Shown here: piece by piece, positions 12,694-20,505 of the stretch
Layout: the number at the start of each line of letters is the position of its first letter
How positions within the stretch are numbered: the stretch's first letter is position 1
Assembly: GCF_035916875.1 (NCBI RefSeq)
Contig: NZ_JAXUHN010000063.1
Coordinates: forward strand, 1 to 34,162
Reading direction: 5' to 3'
DNA length: 34,162 nt
DNA from: Methylomicrobium sp035916875
Lineage (GTDB): Bacteria; Pseudomonadota; Gammaproteobacteria; Methylococcales; Methylomonadaceae
The notes under the pieces: generated by a model
What the model was told of the DNA's origin: nothing
The model's database searches: none
Seen by the model: the letters and a program-made list of their open reading frames with translations, nothing else
Made by a program: the position numbers and the translations under genes

Positions 12694-14802
12694 TTAAGGT
12701 TTAAGATAATTCTCAAAGGGTAGCAAAGGCCCCTGCTCGATAGTGCGGCCGTTTCTGCCGACTGCGGGAATGTTGATATAGCTATCCTTGGCCAGATCGG
12801 GCCCCAGCGCGTTCATACCGTCTTCGTGGCCATGCGGGACCCATAGTTCGGGATGATCGAAAGGCGCCCGCTCCCAGCGCACACGCTCATCGGTCAACGT
12901 CTTCAAAAAGGCGACCAAATCCGCCCTTTCCTGTGCCGTAAAGCCTTGCTGGAATACCAGCGTGGAAAAATGATGCCGGTTGGCCGCATTCCCGCCTCGA
13001 TTATAAAACTCGACGACTTCTTCCAACGACTTCATGCCGCCATTGTGCATGTAAGGCCCCGTCAGTTCGATGTTTCTTAACGTCGGTATCTTGAAGGCGC
13101 CGTTTACGGCCGCCGATACGCGTCCTTGATCCGTTTTTTCGAGCTCCGCCTTGACGACGGCAGGCGACGGCACCCTCGACAATTTTTTATAGCCTTTGCA
13201 ACGTCCTACGCTCCGCGTGTCGACTATCAGTTCGCTGGACAAAAAATCGGTCGTGAACGGATCGTCCAACTCGCAAGCCAGGATTTTGACGGGGTCGACC
13301 ATCTTCTTCTTGGGATCGGCCAAGGTCGCCATATATTGGCCGGCAAAGGACAATGGGTTACCGTACGGGTCCGTGCCGCCCAAACCCGCATCGTAGTCAT
13401 TCGGAACGACGCTGGTGTCCGCGAAACCGGTGTCGATCAGCGTCCTGTCGACCCCGAAATTATCGCCTTGCTCGGTCAAGACGGTTCTATCGACCAGCGG
13501 ATAATATTCGAGTTTTTTGCCGGGAGGCGCGTACACCTCCGGATTGATCGCGGCCGAAAAGGTCGGTCCGGAATGGCAATTAGAACAGTGGGCATCCTGA
13601 AATACGGCAAAGCCATCTTTTTGCTGTTGGGTATATCCGACAGGCAGGCCGTCGTCACCCACTTCGCCGTCGAAGGGAGTCCGATCGGCTATCAGCGTAT
13701 TTTCATAAAGCTGGATCGCCAACCCGAAAAAGAAGGCGAAGTTAGCCTCCATTTGCGAATAGGGAGCGCCCGAATTCGCCGCGCCAAAGTCGCCTTTGCC
13801 CGACCAGAAGCGTTTTTCAAAAGCTTTTTTGATCAAGTCGCCATAGGTGGCATCGAGCCCGTAGCCGGAAACATCGCGCACGGCGCCCAACACGCTGTCT
13901 TCCGGATGGACTTGCTGAGATTCAAGAGGCCTCCGCTGGAGTAATTTTCTACCTAAGTCGCGAAATGTCCGTCCCTGGCAAGACATCTCCATCATATCCA
14001 ACGGCGGCGCAACGGCCTGCGAGGCCAGCGCGGCGTTTGCCAACAGCAGATGCTTTTTCTTCGCCTTGCCATTGTTTGCGGCGACCCATACCCTAGCGTC
14101 CGGATCCCTGCTGCCGAAGGCGGATACACCATTGAAAAGATTGTTGGCGCGGCCATCCCAGAAATTCCGGAAGTTGAAGGCGGCGTTGATCACGCTCGGC
14201 GCATTGCGCTTGGTGGCCTGCCGGCTGTTCAGTGCGCCGATATGAAAAACGGCGTTATTTTGAGTTTCGCACGAATCATGACCGTCGTCGCCGCTTTCAT
14301 TCACGCTGTTAAATTGCCGGAGGAAGGCGCCGGCCGAGGACACGACATCATCCGTCGAAAAGACGACGGCCGAATCCTTGTTGGCGGGATCAGCAAAGCG
14401 AAACAGTGGAAAATCACCGGCTTTGAGTTCATAATCGGGGCCGCCGATATCGAATGTCCGCGCGCTGTCCATGTCGGACACATGTAGAATTCCGCTCCCC
14501 AACTGATTCCGGGTTCTGCGGTCGGCGCCTGCATGAAAATGGCAACTGGCGCAGGCAACGCCGTCGCTGCCCACCTGCGTATCCCAAAACAAGGCTTTTC
14601 CTAGCTGGACCGCCACAGTTTGATCGACCACAATCGGTGATTTGCCGCTGACTAGGCCCGGAGTGGGGGGAACTTTCACCCCTCTGAGTGTTTGGGCATT
14701 GATGCTGCCATGCGCCATCGCCAAACCGGGCATGCTCAGCGAAACGACGGCCACGCAGAGCCGGAGCGGCCGGGCCATCCGCTTTATTTCGAGGTTATCC
14801 AT
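12694..14802 (-). CDS. corB: CorB-like large di-haem cytochrome c peroxidase (surface-associated type)
   Basis: The product is a 702-aa exported member of the bacterial di-haem peroxidase/MauG superfamily, about twice the length of ordinary CcpA. A signal peptide ends around AMA (residue 30). Two haem c sites are visible: CASCH at 84-88 and CSNCH at 406-410. Near the C-terminus MHNGGMKSLEEVVEFYNRGG is a standard peroxidase segment. Large versions occur in methanotrophs next to MopE or CorA (SACCP in Methylococcus capsulatus). Here the gene lies 77 bp downstream of corA, in the same orientation. A role in surface copper handling or in oxidising the tryptophan ligand of the neighbour to kynurenine is plausible but inferred. 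The start ATG 14802 has GGA about 9 nt upstream. Confidence 0.85.
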   Translation of the reverse strand: MDNLEIKRMARPLRLCVAVVSLSMPGLAMAHGSINAQTLRGVKVPPTPGLVSGKSPIVVDQTVAVQLGKALFWDTQVGSDGVACASCHFHAGADRRTRNQLGSGILHVSDMDSARTFDIGGPDYELKAGDFPLFRFADPANKDSAVVFSTDDVVSSAGAFLRQFNSVNESGDDGHDSCETQNNAVFHIGALNSRQATKRNAPSVINAAFNFRNFWDGRANNLFNGVSAFGSRDPDARVWVAANNGKAKKKHLLLANAALASQAVAPPLDMMEMSCQGRTFRDLGRKLLQRRPLESQQVHPEDSVLGAVRDVSGYGLDATYGDLIKKAFEKRFWSGKGDFGAANSGAPYSQMEANFAFFFGLAIQLYENTLIADRTPFDGEVGDDGLPVGYTQQQKDGFAVFQDAHCSNCHSGPTFSAAINPEVYAPPGKKLEYYPLVDRTVLTEQGDNFGVDRTLIDTGFADTSVVPNDYDAGLGGTDPYGNPLSFAGQYMATLADPKKKMVDPVKILACELDDPFTTDFLSSELIVDTRSVGRCKGYKKLSRVPSPAVVKAELEKTDQGRVSAAVNGAFKIPTLRNIELTGPYMHNGGMKSLEEVVEFYNRGGNAANRHHFSTLVFQQGFTAQERADLVAFLKTLTDERVRWERAPFDHPELWVPHGHEDGMNALGPDLAKDSYINIPAVGRNGRTIEQGPLLPFENYLKP

Positions 14803-14828
14803 ACATTTTTTCCAGAAAACACAAAGCA

Positions 14829-14850
14829 GGCAGGATGCAACCGGCCTGCC
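14829..14850 (-). terminator. Hairpin in the corA-corB gap, possible attenuator
   Basis: GGCAGG and CCTGCC pair around a 10-nt loop in the 77-bp gap. On the minus strand the hairpin is followed by TGCTTTGTGTTTT, an imperfect T-rich run. It may end part of the corA transcripts so that the small copper protein is made in excess over the peroxidase. Confidence 0.45.
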
Positions 14851-14879
14851 CGCGTTATCTCAATGAGCGAAAATCGGCC

Positions 14880-15560
14880 TTATTCCGGGAAGCTGACCGT
14901 CACTGCCACGGGATGGAAGGCCGTCGTGCTGAGCCCTTCATCAGGATTGATGCCGCCTACCACGAATTGATAAACGCCGCTGACTTTCGGGGTGAAGGTC
15001 AGACTGACCTTGCCCGCATCCCCGTCCACTACGCGATTCAGCATTGAGTGATCGAATTTTTCAGGAAGCATATCGCCCATACCGTCTCGGTCGAACGCAT
15101 TCGCGATGAACTCCATCTGAATATTTCCAACTTTGACGGGATTCGCCTGATCATCGGTGTTTATGGCGTTCGCTTCATAAATGTCGCCGTATTGGTTATA
15201 GGAATGGGAATTCATCTGGTCGACGGAGGCCAAGCCTCGCTTTTGCGGTCTGCTCCAAACGGTCAGCGCCGGGTGAAATCCTGCAATCTCGGCATCATTC
15301 ACCTCCGCCGTGAGGGTCACCGGTTTGCCTTTTTTGAGCTTCATGTAGCCCCAGGACGAATGATGGGTCCAACCGGTATAGCCCATGGTCGGGTTGTACC
15401 AGGATTGCGCCTTGGCTTGTAGAGTCTGGGTGGCGTTGTCTGGGGTAAATTCGGTATTTTTGGTTGCGATCGACGTCGCCGCCCGCGCCGAAAACGACGA
15501 TACGATGCCGGCTGCCGCCAAAATCAATGCCAGATTTTTCAATTTATTGTTATATCCCAT
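14880..15560 (-). CDS. corA: CorA/MopE-like surface copper(I)-binding protein
   Basis: CorA of Methylomicrobium album and the C-terminal part of MopE from Methylococcus capsulatus are secreted copper-binding proteins induced when copper is scarce. From ATG 15560 the product is 226 aa with a signal peptide ending after SARA (residues 24-27). Candidate copper ligands are Trp64-x-His66 in GYTGWTHHSSW, corresponding to the Trp/kynurenine and His pair of MopE, and His96 in IAGFHPALTVW. His67 and His216 are further histidines. ATG 15560 is chosen because the longer frame lacks a signal start and GGA precedes this codon at good spacing. corB follows downstream. This is the best marker in the window for a methanotroph. 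It is unrelated to the magnesium channel also named CorA. Confidence 0.88.
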   Translation of the reverse strand: MGYNNKLKNLALILAAAGIVSSFSARAATSIATKNTEFTPDNATQTLQAKAQSWYNPTMGYTGWTHHSSWGYMKLKKGKPVTLTAEVNDAEIAGFHPALTVWSRPQKRGLASVDQMNSHSYNQYGDIYEANAINTDDQANPVKVGNIQMEFIANAFDRDGMGDMLPEKFDHSMLNRVVDGDAGKVSLTFTPKVSGVYQFVVGGINPDEGLSTTAFHPVAVTVSFPE

Positions 15561-15875
15561 GCTTGTTTCCAAAGTTAAAATAGGCAAACCGCGCATTTCT
15601 TCCACGATCCCACGATCGTGCCCAAAAACGTGCGCGAATGCTGAAAATAACCACGATGCCCAATCGGCATCGTTCAGGAATATTTATACAAGTATCATGC
15701 CATTATAATACTCCAATGCTTTCAAGCACATGGATTATAATGGAATTGAAAAATGTGTCATTAGACATAGTCCAATGCGGCAAATAACACACTTTTCCCT
15801 GGAACTGCGTGCAAATTTCTAATATTCTATCGATAATTCGTTAGCTTATTTTTCCTTCTCGATGGCGCTCATACC
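15561..15875. promoter_or_regulatory. Divergent regulatory region of corA with an inverted repeat
   Basis: This 315-bp gap feeds corA (minus) and the secreted-protein gene (plus). A 10-bp inverted repeat, CCATTATAAT (15700-15709) and ATTATAATGG (15734-15743), places a TATAAT in each arm about 140-180 bp from corA. It is a candidate operator or paired promoter for copper-dependent control, known for corA in the family but not provable here. Confidence 0.4.
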
Positions 15876-16367
15876 ATGATACCTATACGTTTCACTTCCT
15901 TATCACTTGCTCTTCTGCTTATATCAGCGCCAGCCGGTGCGCTTGATCTCACGGGCACATGGGCGGGTAAGTTCAACTGCTCCAGCTTCGGTGGAGCAAC
16001 GTTCCCATTTGTGGAAAAGAACCAGAGCCTGAAAATCAGCCAGACAGGAAATGAATTATCCGTTCGGTGGTTGGATGTTAATAATGTTATAGCCGCTAAT
16101 TTTACGGGTTTCGTGATCAACGATAACAAGAAGCGCGACACCAATGGACAGGCAGCGATAGCTAATTGCACGACAGGACCCGATCTCACCTCCACCATTG
16201 CCGAGATTGCAAACCTGAAGGTAGTCATCAATCGCAGCAAAGCCAAGGGATCATTGACCGGTAACTCAATATACAGCTCTAAAGGGCAGGCAGTGGGTCA
16301 ATGCAAGTGGACTTTTAAGTTGGTCAATACGGACGATCCTCTGATCCCGTCCACCTGCCCACAATGA
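15876..16367 (+). CDS. Secreted protein of unknown function, 163 aa
   Basis: The product has a clear signal peptide (MIPIRFTSLSLALLLISAPA then GA, cleavage near residue 22), followed by LDLTGTWAGKFNC. The mature part is rich in beta-prone segments and contains a G-T-W start and several cysteines (FNCSSF, IANCTTG, GQCKW, STCPQ), reminiscent of small lipocalin-like or beta-barrel periplasmic proteins. I do not recognise the family. It is transcribed away from corA out of the same 315-bp gap, so shared regulation by copper is possible. The ATG has only a weak ribosome-binding site. Confidence 0.75.
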   Translation: MIPIRFTSLSLALLLISAPAGALDLTGTWAGKFNCSSFGGATFPFVEKNQSLKISQTGNELSVRWLDVNNVIAANFTGFVINDNKKRDTNGQAAIANCTTGPDLTSTIAEIANLKVVINRSKAKGSLTGNSIYSSKGQAVGQCKWTFKLVNTDDPLIPSTCPQ

Positions 16368-16394
16368 AACGGCCCCGCTTAAGAAGTTAATAAT

Positions 16395-16414
16395 GGGCGG
16401 CACATTTTCCGCCC
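16395..16414. terminator. Hairpin between convergent genes
   Basis: GGGCGG and CCGCCC pair around an 8-nt loop between the converging secreted-protein gene and suhB. The flanks are only modestly T-rich, so efficiency is uncertain. Confidence 0.45.
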
Positions 16415-16464
16415 ACCGCATTCTTGTTTAAAAGCGGGCAAACGCGTACGAGGCGTTGGTCACG

Positions 16465-17259
16465 CTACCGCAAACTCTCGGTCACATGCGGCTCGATCAA
16501 CTTGTACAGGAGTTGATGCATCTTCGGATTGCCAGCGATCACGTTACCGTTTTCGAGGTAATTGTCGTTGAACGAAAAATCGGTCGCCACGCCGCCGGCT
16601 TCCTTGATTAACAGAATCCCCGCCGCCATATCCCACTCCATGATGCCGATTTCCCAAAAGCCATCCAGACGCCCGGCCGCGACATAAGCCAGATCGAGCG
16701 CGGCGGCGCCGGCCCGGCGGATGCCGGCCGAATCGGTCGTGATCGCCTTAAACATGCCGACATAGGCGTCCAGGTGTTGGTCTGTCTTGAACGGAAAGCC
16801 CGTTCCGATCAGCGCGCCTTTCAGGGTGCTTTGTTTTGTCACCCGAATCCGCCGGTTATTCAACATCGCGCCGCCGCCACGCTTGGCGGTAAACAATTCG
16901 TCGCGAAGCGGATCGTACACCACGCCGACTTCGAGCTTGCCCTTGTGTTTCAAAGCGATTGAAACCGCAAACTGCGGAAAGCCGTGCAGAAAATTGGTGG
17001 TGCCATCCAGGGGGTCGATTACCCAGACGAAATCATTGCCCTGGTGCGCGCCGCTTTCCTCGGCCAAAATCGCGTGATCGGGATAGGCCGCGCGGATGAT
17101 GTTGATGATTTCACGCTCCGCCTTGCGGTCGACTTCGCTGGCGTAATCGTTTTTACCTTTTTGATCGATTTGAAGATGACCGATGGCGTCGGTCGAGCGC
17201 AAAATCAGATCGCCCGCGCTTCTGGCGGCGCGAACGGCAATGTTGAGCATCGGTTGCAT
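16465..17259 (-). CDS. suhB: Inositol-1-monophosphatase family protein SuhB
   Basis: SuhB is a Mg-dependent inositol monophosphatase which in enterobacteria also acts in rRNA antitermination. The 264-aa product has the full family set: N-terminal MQPMLNIAVRAAR, the metal-binding LAEESG (residues 64-69), WVIDPLDGTTNFLHG (about 79-93) and the C-terminal EWDMAAG. Length agrees with E. coli SuhB (267 aa). It is divergent from trmJ with an 89-bp gap, an arrangement seen in other gammaproteobacteria. No anomalies. Confidence 0.95.
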   Translation of the reverse strand: MQPMLNIAVRAARSAGDLILRSTDAIGHLQIDQKGKNDYASEVDRKAEREIINIIRAAYPDHAILAEESGAHQGNDFVWVIDPLDGTTNFLHGFPQFAVSIALKHKGKLEVGVVYDPLRDELFTAKRGGGAMLNNRRIRVTKQSTLKGALIGTGFPFKTDQHLDAYVGMFKAITTDSAGIRRAGAAALDLAYVAAGRLDGFWEIGIMEWDMAAGILLIKEAGGVATDFSFNDNYLENGNVIAGNPKMHQLLYKLIEPHVTESLR

Positions 17260-17267
17260 AGACGGAA

Positions 17268-17296
17268 TTGATAAGGAGCAGATAAAACGTTATAGG
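17268..17296 (+). promoter_or_regulatory. Predicted trmJ-cysE promoter
   Basis: TTGATA (17268-17273) and TATAGG (17291-17296) are separated by 17 bp in the suhB-trmJ gap, giving an RNA start about 45 nt before the trmJ start codon. Confidence 0.45.
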
Positions 17297-17348
17297 ATAC
17301 CAAATCTTTTGATAAACTTGAGGCTTTTTTGAATGACGAGGCACCGCG

Positions 17349-18083
17349 TTGCTGTCCCACATTAATATCGTTCTGGTCGGAACCACGCACCCCGGCAATA
17401 TCGGCGCTGTTGCCCGGGCGATGAAAAACATGCAGATGACCAATCTCAGGCTGGTCGCGCCGAAAATATTCCCGAGCGCGGACGCGACTTCGCGCGCATC
17501 GGGAGCCGATGACATTCTGGCCCGAGCGATGGTCTGCGACACCTTGCGCGAAGCGATCGCCGACTGCCAGGTCGTGTTCGGCGCCAGCGCGCGTTCGCGA
17601 ACGATCAGTTGGCCGGAACTGACGCCGCGGGAATGCGTCGCCGAAATCCTCACCCGCCATGCCGACGAAAAGATCGCGCTCGTGTTCGGCCGCGAACATT
17701 CGGGGCTAACCAACGAGGAACTCGACATGTGCCGCTACCTGCTGCACATCCCCTGCAATCCGGCCTTCAGTTCGCTAAATCTTGCCGCGGCGGTGCAGGT
17801 CATCTGCTACGAGTTGTTCGTCGCCGCCGGCAGTGATCAACGCAAAGCCACCGGCGACCGCGGCGAATGCCCATTGGCGACAGCGGAGCAGATGGAATCA
17901 TTTTACGACCATCTGCATCAAACGCTGATCGATATTGATTTTACCCAGACCGACAAGTCACAATCGATCATGCGTCGATTGCGCCGGATTTATAACCGGA
18001 TAGAACTCGACACCAAGGAAGTCGATATTTTGCGGGGTATCCTGAGAATGTCGCAGGGACATAAAAAAAGCCAGAAACCCTAA
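17349..18083 (+). CDS. trmJ: TrmJ, tRNA Cm32/Um32 2'-O-methyltransferase
   Basis: TrmJ is a SPOUT-class enzyme that methylates the ribose of nucleotide 32 in tRNA anticodon loops using SAM. The 244-aa product shows the SPOUT motifs: N-terminal NIVLVGTTHPGNIGAVARAM, LVFGREHSGLTNEEL and HIPCNPAFSSLNLAAAVQV, the knotted SAM site. The frame has no in-frame ATG at the right place; the start is TTG 17349, supported by GAGG seven bases upstream and by alignment to the E. coli N-terminus. cysE begins 15 bp after its stop, so they form an operon. Confidence 0.93.
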   Translation: MLSHINIVLVGTTHPGNIGAVARAMKNMQMTNLRLVAPKIFPSADATSRASGADDILARAMVCDTLREAIADCQVVFGASARSRTISWPELTPRECVAEILTRHADEKIALVFGREHSGLTNEELDMCRYLLHIPCNPAFSSLNLAAAVQVICYELFVAAGSDQRKATGDRGECPLATAEQMESFYDHLHQTLIDIDFTQTDKSQSIMRRLRRIYNRIELDTKEVDILRGILRMSQGHKKSQKP

Positions 18084-18098
18084 TATTAAGGACGGTAT

Positions 18099-18884
18099 AT
18101 GCACATTATCATCGCCAGAATCAAAGAAGACATTGCCTGCGTTTTCGAGCGCGACCCGGCCGCGCAGTCGGTATGGGAAGTAATCACCGCCTATCCGGGC
18201 TTTCATGCGGTGATGATTCACCGCCTCAGCCATCGCTGCTGGAAGGCCGGCTTCCACTGGCTTGCGCGTTTCATTTCGCATATCGCCCGCTGGTTGACCG
18301 GCATCGAAATTCACCCCGGCGCACAAATTGGCCGGCGTTTGTTCATCGACCACGGCATGGGGGTGGTGATCGGTGAAACCGCCGTGATCGGCGATGACTG
18401 TACACTCTATCACGGCGTCACGCTCGGCGGCACCTCCTGGAAGAAAGGCAAGCGCCACCCTACCCTGCATGACGGAGTGGTGGTCGGCGCCGGCGCGAAA
18501 ATCCTGGGGCCGATCGACATCGGCCAGGGCGCGCGGATCGGATCGAATTCGGTGGTATTGAAACCGGTGCCAGACGGCGCCACGGTCGTCGGCATTCCAG
18601 GCCATCTGATCGATCCGAACATCAAAAAAGAGAGCACGGAACGAGAGGCAATCGCCTACCGGATGGGCTTCGACCCTTATGGCGCGAAAGCCGACATGCC
18701 CGACCCGGTCGCCAATGCGATAAACCGGATGCTCGACCACATCCAGTCCATGGACAAACAGCTTGAAAACATGAAAAAAGCCCTCGACGAAGCCGGCATT
18801 CGATACCCCGAACCGCCGCCGACTCCCAAGCTGGACGGCTGTGAAATCGAGGACAGTTATCAGAACGAGCAAAAAAAGGATTAG
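18099..18884 (+). CDS. cysE: Serine O-acetyltransferase CysE
   Basis: CysE transfers acetyl from acetyl-CoA to serine, the first step of cysteine synthesis in the cytoplasm. The 261-aa product has the N-terminal helical part and the left-handed beta-helix hexapeptide region beginning at GIEIHPGAQIGRRLFIDHG, with the catalytic Asp-His region and VTLGGTSWKKGKRHP. It continues past the usual end with about 70 residues, including a Pro-rich tail (YPEPPPTPK). It is the second gene of the trmJ operon. In many bacteria the iscR cluster follows this pair; here it does not. Confidence 0.95.
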   Translation: MHIIIARIKEDIACVFERDPAAQSVWEVITAYPGFHAVMIHRLSHRCWKAGFHWLARFISHIARWLTGIEIHPGAQIGRRLFIDHGMGVVIGETAVIGDDCTLYHGVTLGGTSWKKGKRHPTLHDGVVVGAGAKILGPIDIGQGARIGSNSVVLKPVPDGATVVGIPGHLIDPNIKKESTEREAIAYRMGFDPYGAKADMPDPVANAINRMLDHIQSMDKQLENMKKALDEAGIRYPEPPPTPKLDGCEIEDSYQNEQKKD

Positions 18885-19674
18885 GGTCCAGTCAAAAACA
18901 ACATCCCGAAATCAATAATCCTGCCCCCCCTCTAGTTCCAGCTTGGAAGGCTTCCATCGAAAACGCCCCCCCATGTTTTCGATGGAGTCCGCGACACATT
19001 TTTCCCTGTCTCATGAACACCAGTCAAAATAGCCAAAGTGGCCTTCAATCCAATGGAAGTCTTCGCCTTTTCCATGAATAGCTCGGCAATGGAGAGTGTG
19101 TAAGTAAGGTCATTGTGCGCGAAATCGCCCAACCGCTCTTTCTTTAGCAGCCATTTCCTCGCATTTTTCGATCGGCTCTTTTGATTGAGCCAAAATCATT
19201 TAGGCGGCTAATACTTTCGTTGTCCCGCGTTCGTTCTGTGTCTCAACGCATGACCTCTTCGGCAAAGCGCTCGATAACGCCTTCAAGCGCTGGCAAAACC
19301 ATAACGGGCAAAAACTCCGGTCATGCAAAAAAACTTGAAACACAAAATTTTTGTTTTATACTTTTGAAAGCACGTTATTGATTCGTTATTTTTTAATATA
19401 GCGCTATCGTTATACCCACCCCATCCGCCGCTTGTGAAGCGCCCCTACGCCATCACGGCCGATGTCGGTGGAGTAAAAAAAGGGGTTAATACGCAAGGCA
19501 ATGTTTTCTGCCGGGAGATGGCTCCCGAAAAGGGAGCAAGAGTTAGGCGGAATAAAGTCAAGGTCAAGCTTAAGTTTCTAAGCCAAAAACCTTTGTGGAT
19601 ACTCGCTGTGTTTTAGGCGAGTAAATAAAAATAATAAAAAAACTATCCATATTAAGAGTGACTGAAGGATGGCT
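18885..19674. other. 790-bp intergenic region with a possible gene relic and alternative hairpins
   Basis: No intact gene is recognised. On the minus strand, broken pieces at about 18932-19200 read LGDFAHNDLTYTLSIAELFM and EKAKTSIGLKATLAILTGV, preceded in another frame by MILAQSKEPIEKCEEMAAKE; this looks like an eroded helical protein. From about 19420 to 19660 the DNA precedes the cyclic-di-GMP operon and carries a GCTCCC-gaaaa-GGGAGC hairpin (19521-19537) that competes with CGGGAG/CTCCCG (19512-19527). Confidence 0.4.
19512..19537 (+). promoter_or_regulatory. Mutually exclusive hairpins in the likely leader of the cyclic-di-GMP operon
   Basis: CGGGAG (19512-19517) can pair with CTCCCG (19522-19527), and GCTCCC (19521-19526) can instead pair with GGGAGC (19532-19537). 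The two structures share bases, as in attenuators. It could also be a simple terminator for upstream RNA, although no T-run follows. It does not fit the GEMM cyclic-di-GMP riboswitch consensus. Confidence 0.3.
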
Positions 19675-20505
19675 ATGCGTAATATCGGCTTATTCGAATC
19701 GGAACATCATCGTTTCATTTCGTTCAGCGAAAACGAGCTTACCGAAGAAAACGGCGTTCGCTCCATCCGGTATTCGGTTATGCACGACGATGCCGGCGTA
19801 CTGCTCGATCCGGGAGGTTTTGGCGGAATGCCCCGCGCACTTGCCGAGGCGCTCGGCTATCTTAATCCCGGCCCAAGACCGGCGATCAACCTTTCACATC
19901 AGAATCCCGGCATTATCGGCGGACTTGCGGCCCGGCCTGATCCTTACGACTTTCCAGTCCATGTTTCGCAAATCTGGCTGCGTTTTTTGCCGCACTACGG
20001 ACTCAAGGGCATAAAGCGGTTTGCCGGTATAGCGGACGAAGGCATGGTCTGTGGACCGGAACGAGGCTTCCGGTTGAAAATCCTGTCGGCACATTTTCAG
20101 CCTTCGAAAATTCGAGTTAACGCCTACGGCGCACAGTCCAAAATTTTGTTTACCGGCGACATTGGCGCAGCAATGATGCCGAGTGACAACGATGATCCTT
20201 CCGTTGGCGATTTTGTCAGCCATCTTCCCTCCATCAAAGCATTTCATCAGCGTTACATACGCTCTATCAAGACCATACGTTGCTGGCTACATAGGATTGC
20301 TGGCCTGCAACCTGCAAGGCCGGCTCCACAGCATGACCCTATCTACAGAGATGCGTTGATAGGGCACTTCCTTTCCTGGATCAAGAATCTTCAAGGCGGT
20401 ATTGATTTGATGCAGGGTGGCGGACGTTTCGCGATGCCACTTACCGAGCACACTATTCTCCAATTGCAACCGTCAATGTATTTTTTCGTATCGATAGGAT
20501 TATGA
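19675..20505 (+). CDS. Oxygen-binding di-iron protein (ODP)-like metallo-beta-lactamase-fold protein
   Basis: The 276-aa product has the metallo-beta-lactamase fold of flavodiiron and ODP sensors: VMHDDAGVLLDPGG, LSHQNPGIIGGL, ISQ-type segment VSQIWLRFLPHYGL, LSAHFQPS, ILFTGDIGAAMMP and APQHDPIY. Metal ligand candidates His75, His140, Asp162 and His220 are present. The two acidic positions of the usual SHQDPD motif are Asn77 and Gly79, so the di-iron site may be altered or lost. The start is ATG 19675 rather than 19669, because GAAGG lies six bases before it. The stop overlaps the GGDEF-EAL start (ATGA). ODPs often sit beside signalling genes and bind O2, so it may be the sensor of this operon; that is inferred. 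Confidence 0.85.
   Translation: MRNIGLFESEHHRFISFSENELTEENGVRSIRYSVMHDDAGVLLDPGGFGGMPRALAEALGYLNPGPRPAINLSHQNPGIIGGLAARPDPYDFPVHVSQIWLRFLPHYGLKGIKRFAGIADEGMVCGPERGFRLKILSAHFQPSKIRVNAYGAQSKILFTGDIGAAMMPSDNDDPSVGDFVSHLPSIKAFHQRYIRSIKTIRCWLHRIAGLQPARPAPQHDPIYRDALIGHFLSWIKNLQGGIDLMQGGGRFAMPLTEHTILQLQPSMYFFVSIGL

Noticed and set aside
13126..13944. 272-codon plus-strand frame opposite corB
   Set aside because: Shadow of the peroxidase gene, which has a signal peptide and two haem motifs in the other strand.
17958..18872. 304-codon minus-strand frame opposite cysE
   Set aside because: Shadow frame; the plus strand has the full CysE hexapeptide region and operon context.
19430..19620. GEMM cyclic-di-GMP riboswitch before the cyclic-di-GMP operon
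   Set aside because: The conserved GEMM core (the AGGCAAACC-like and GACGCAAAGCC-like blocks and GNRA receptor) is not found; only generic hairpins are present.
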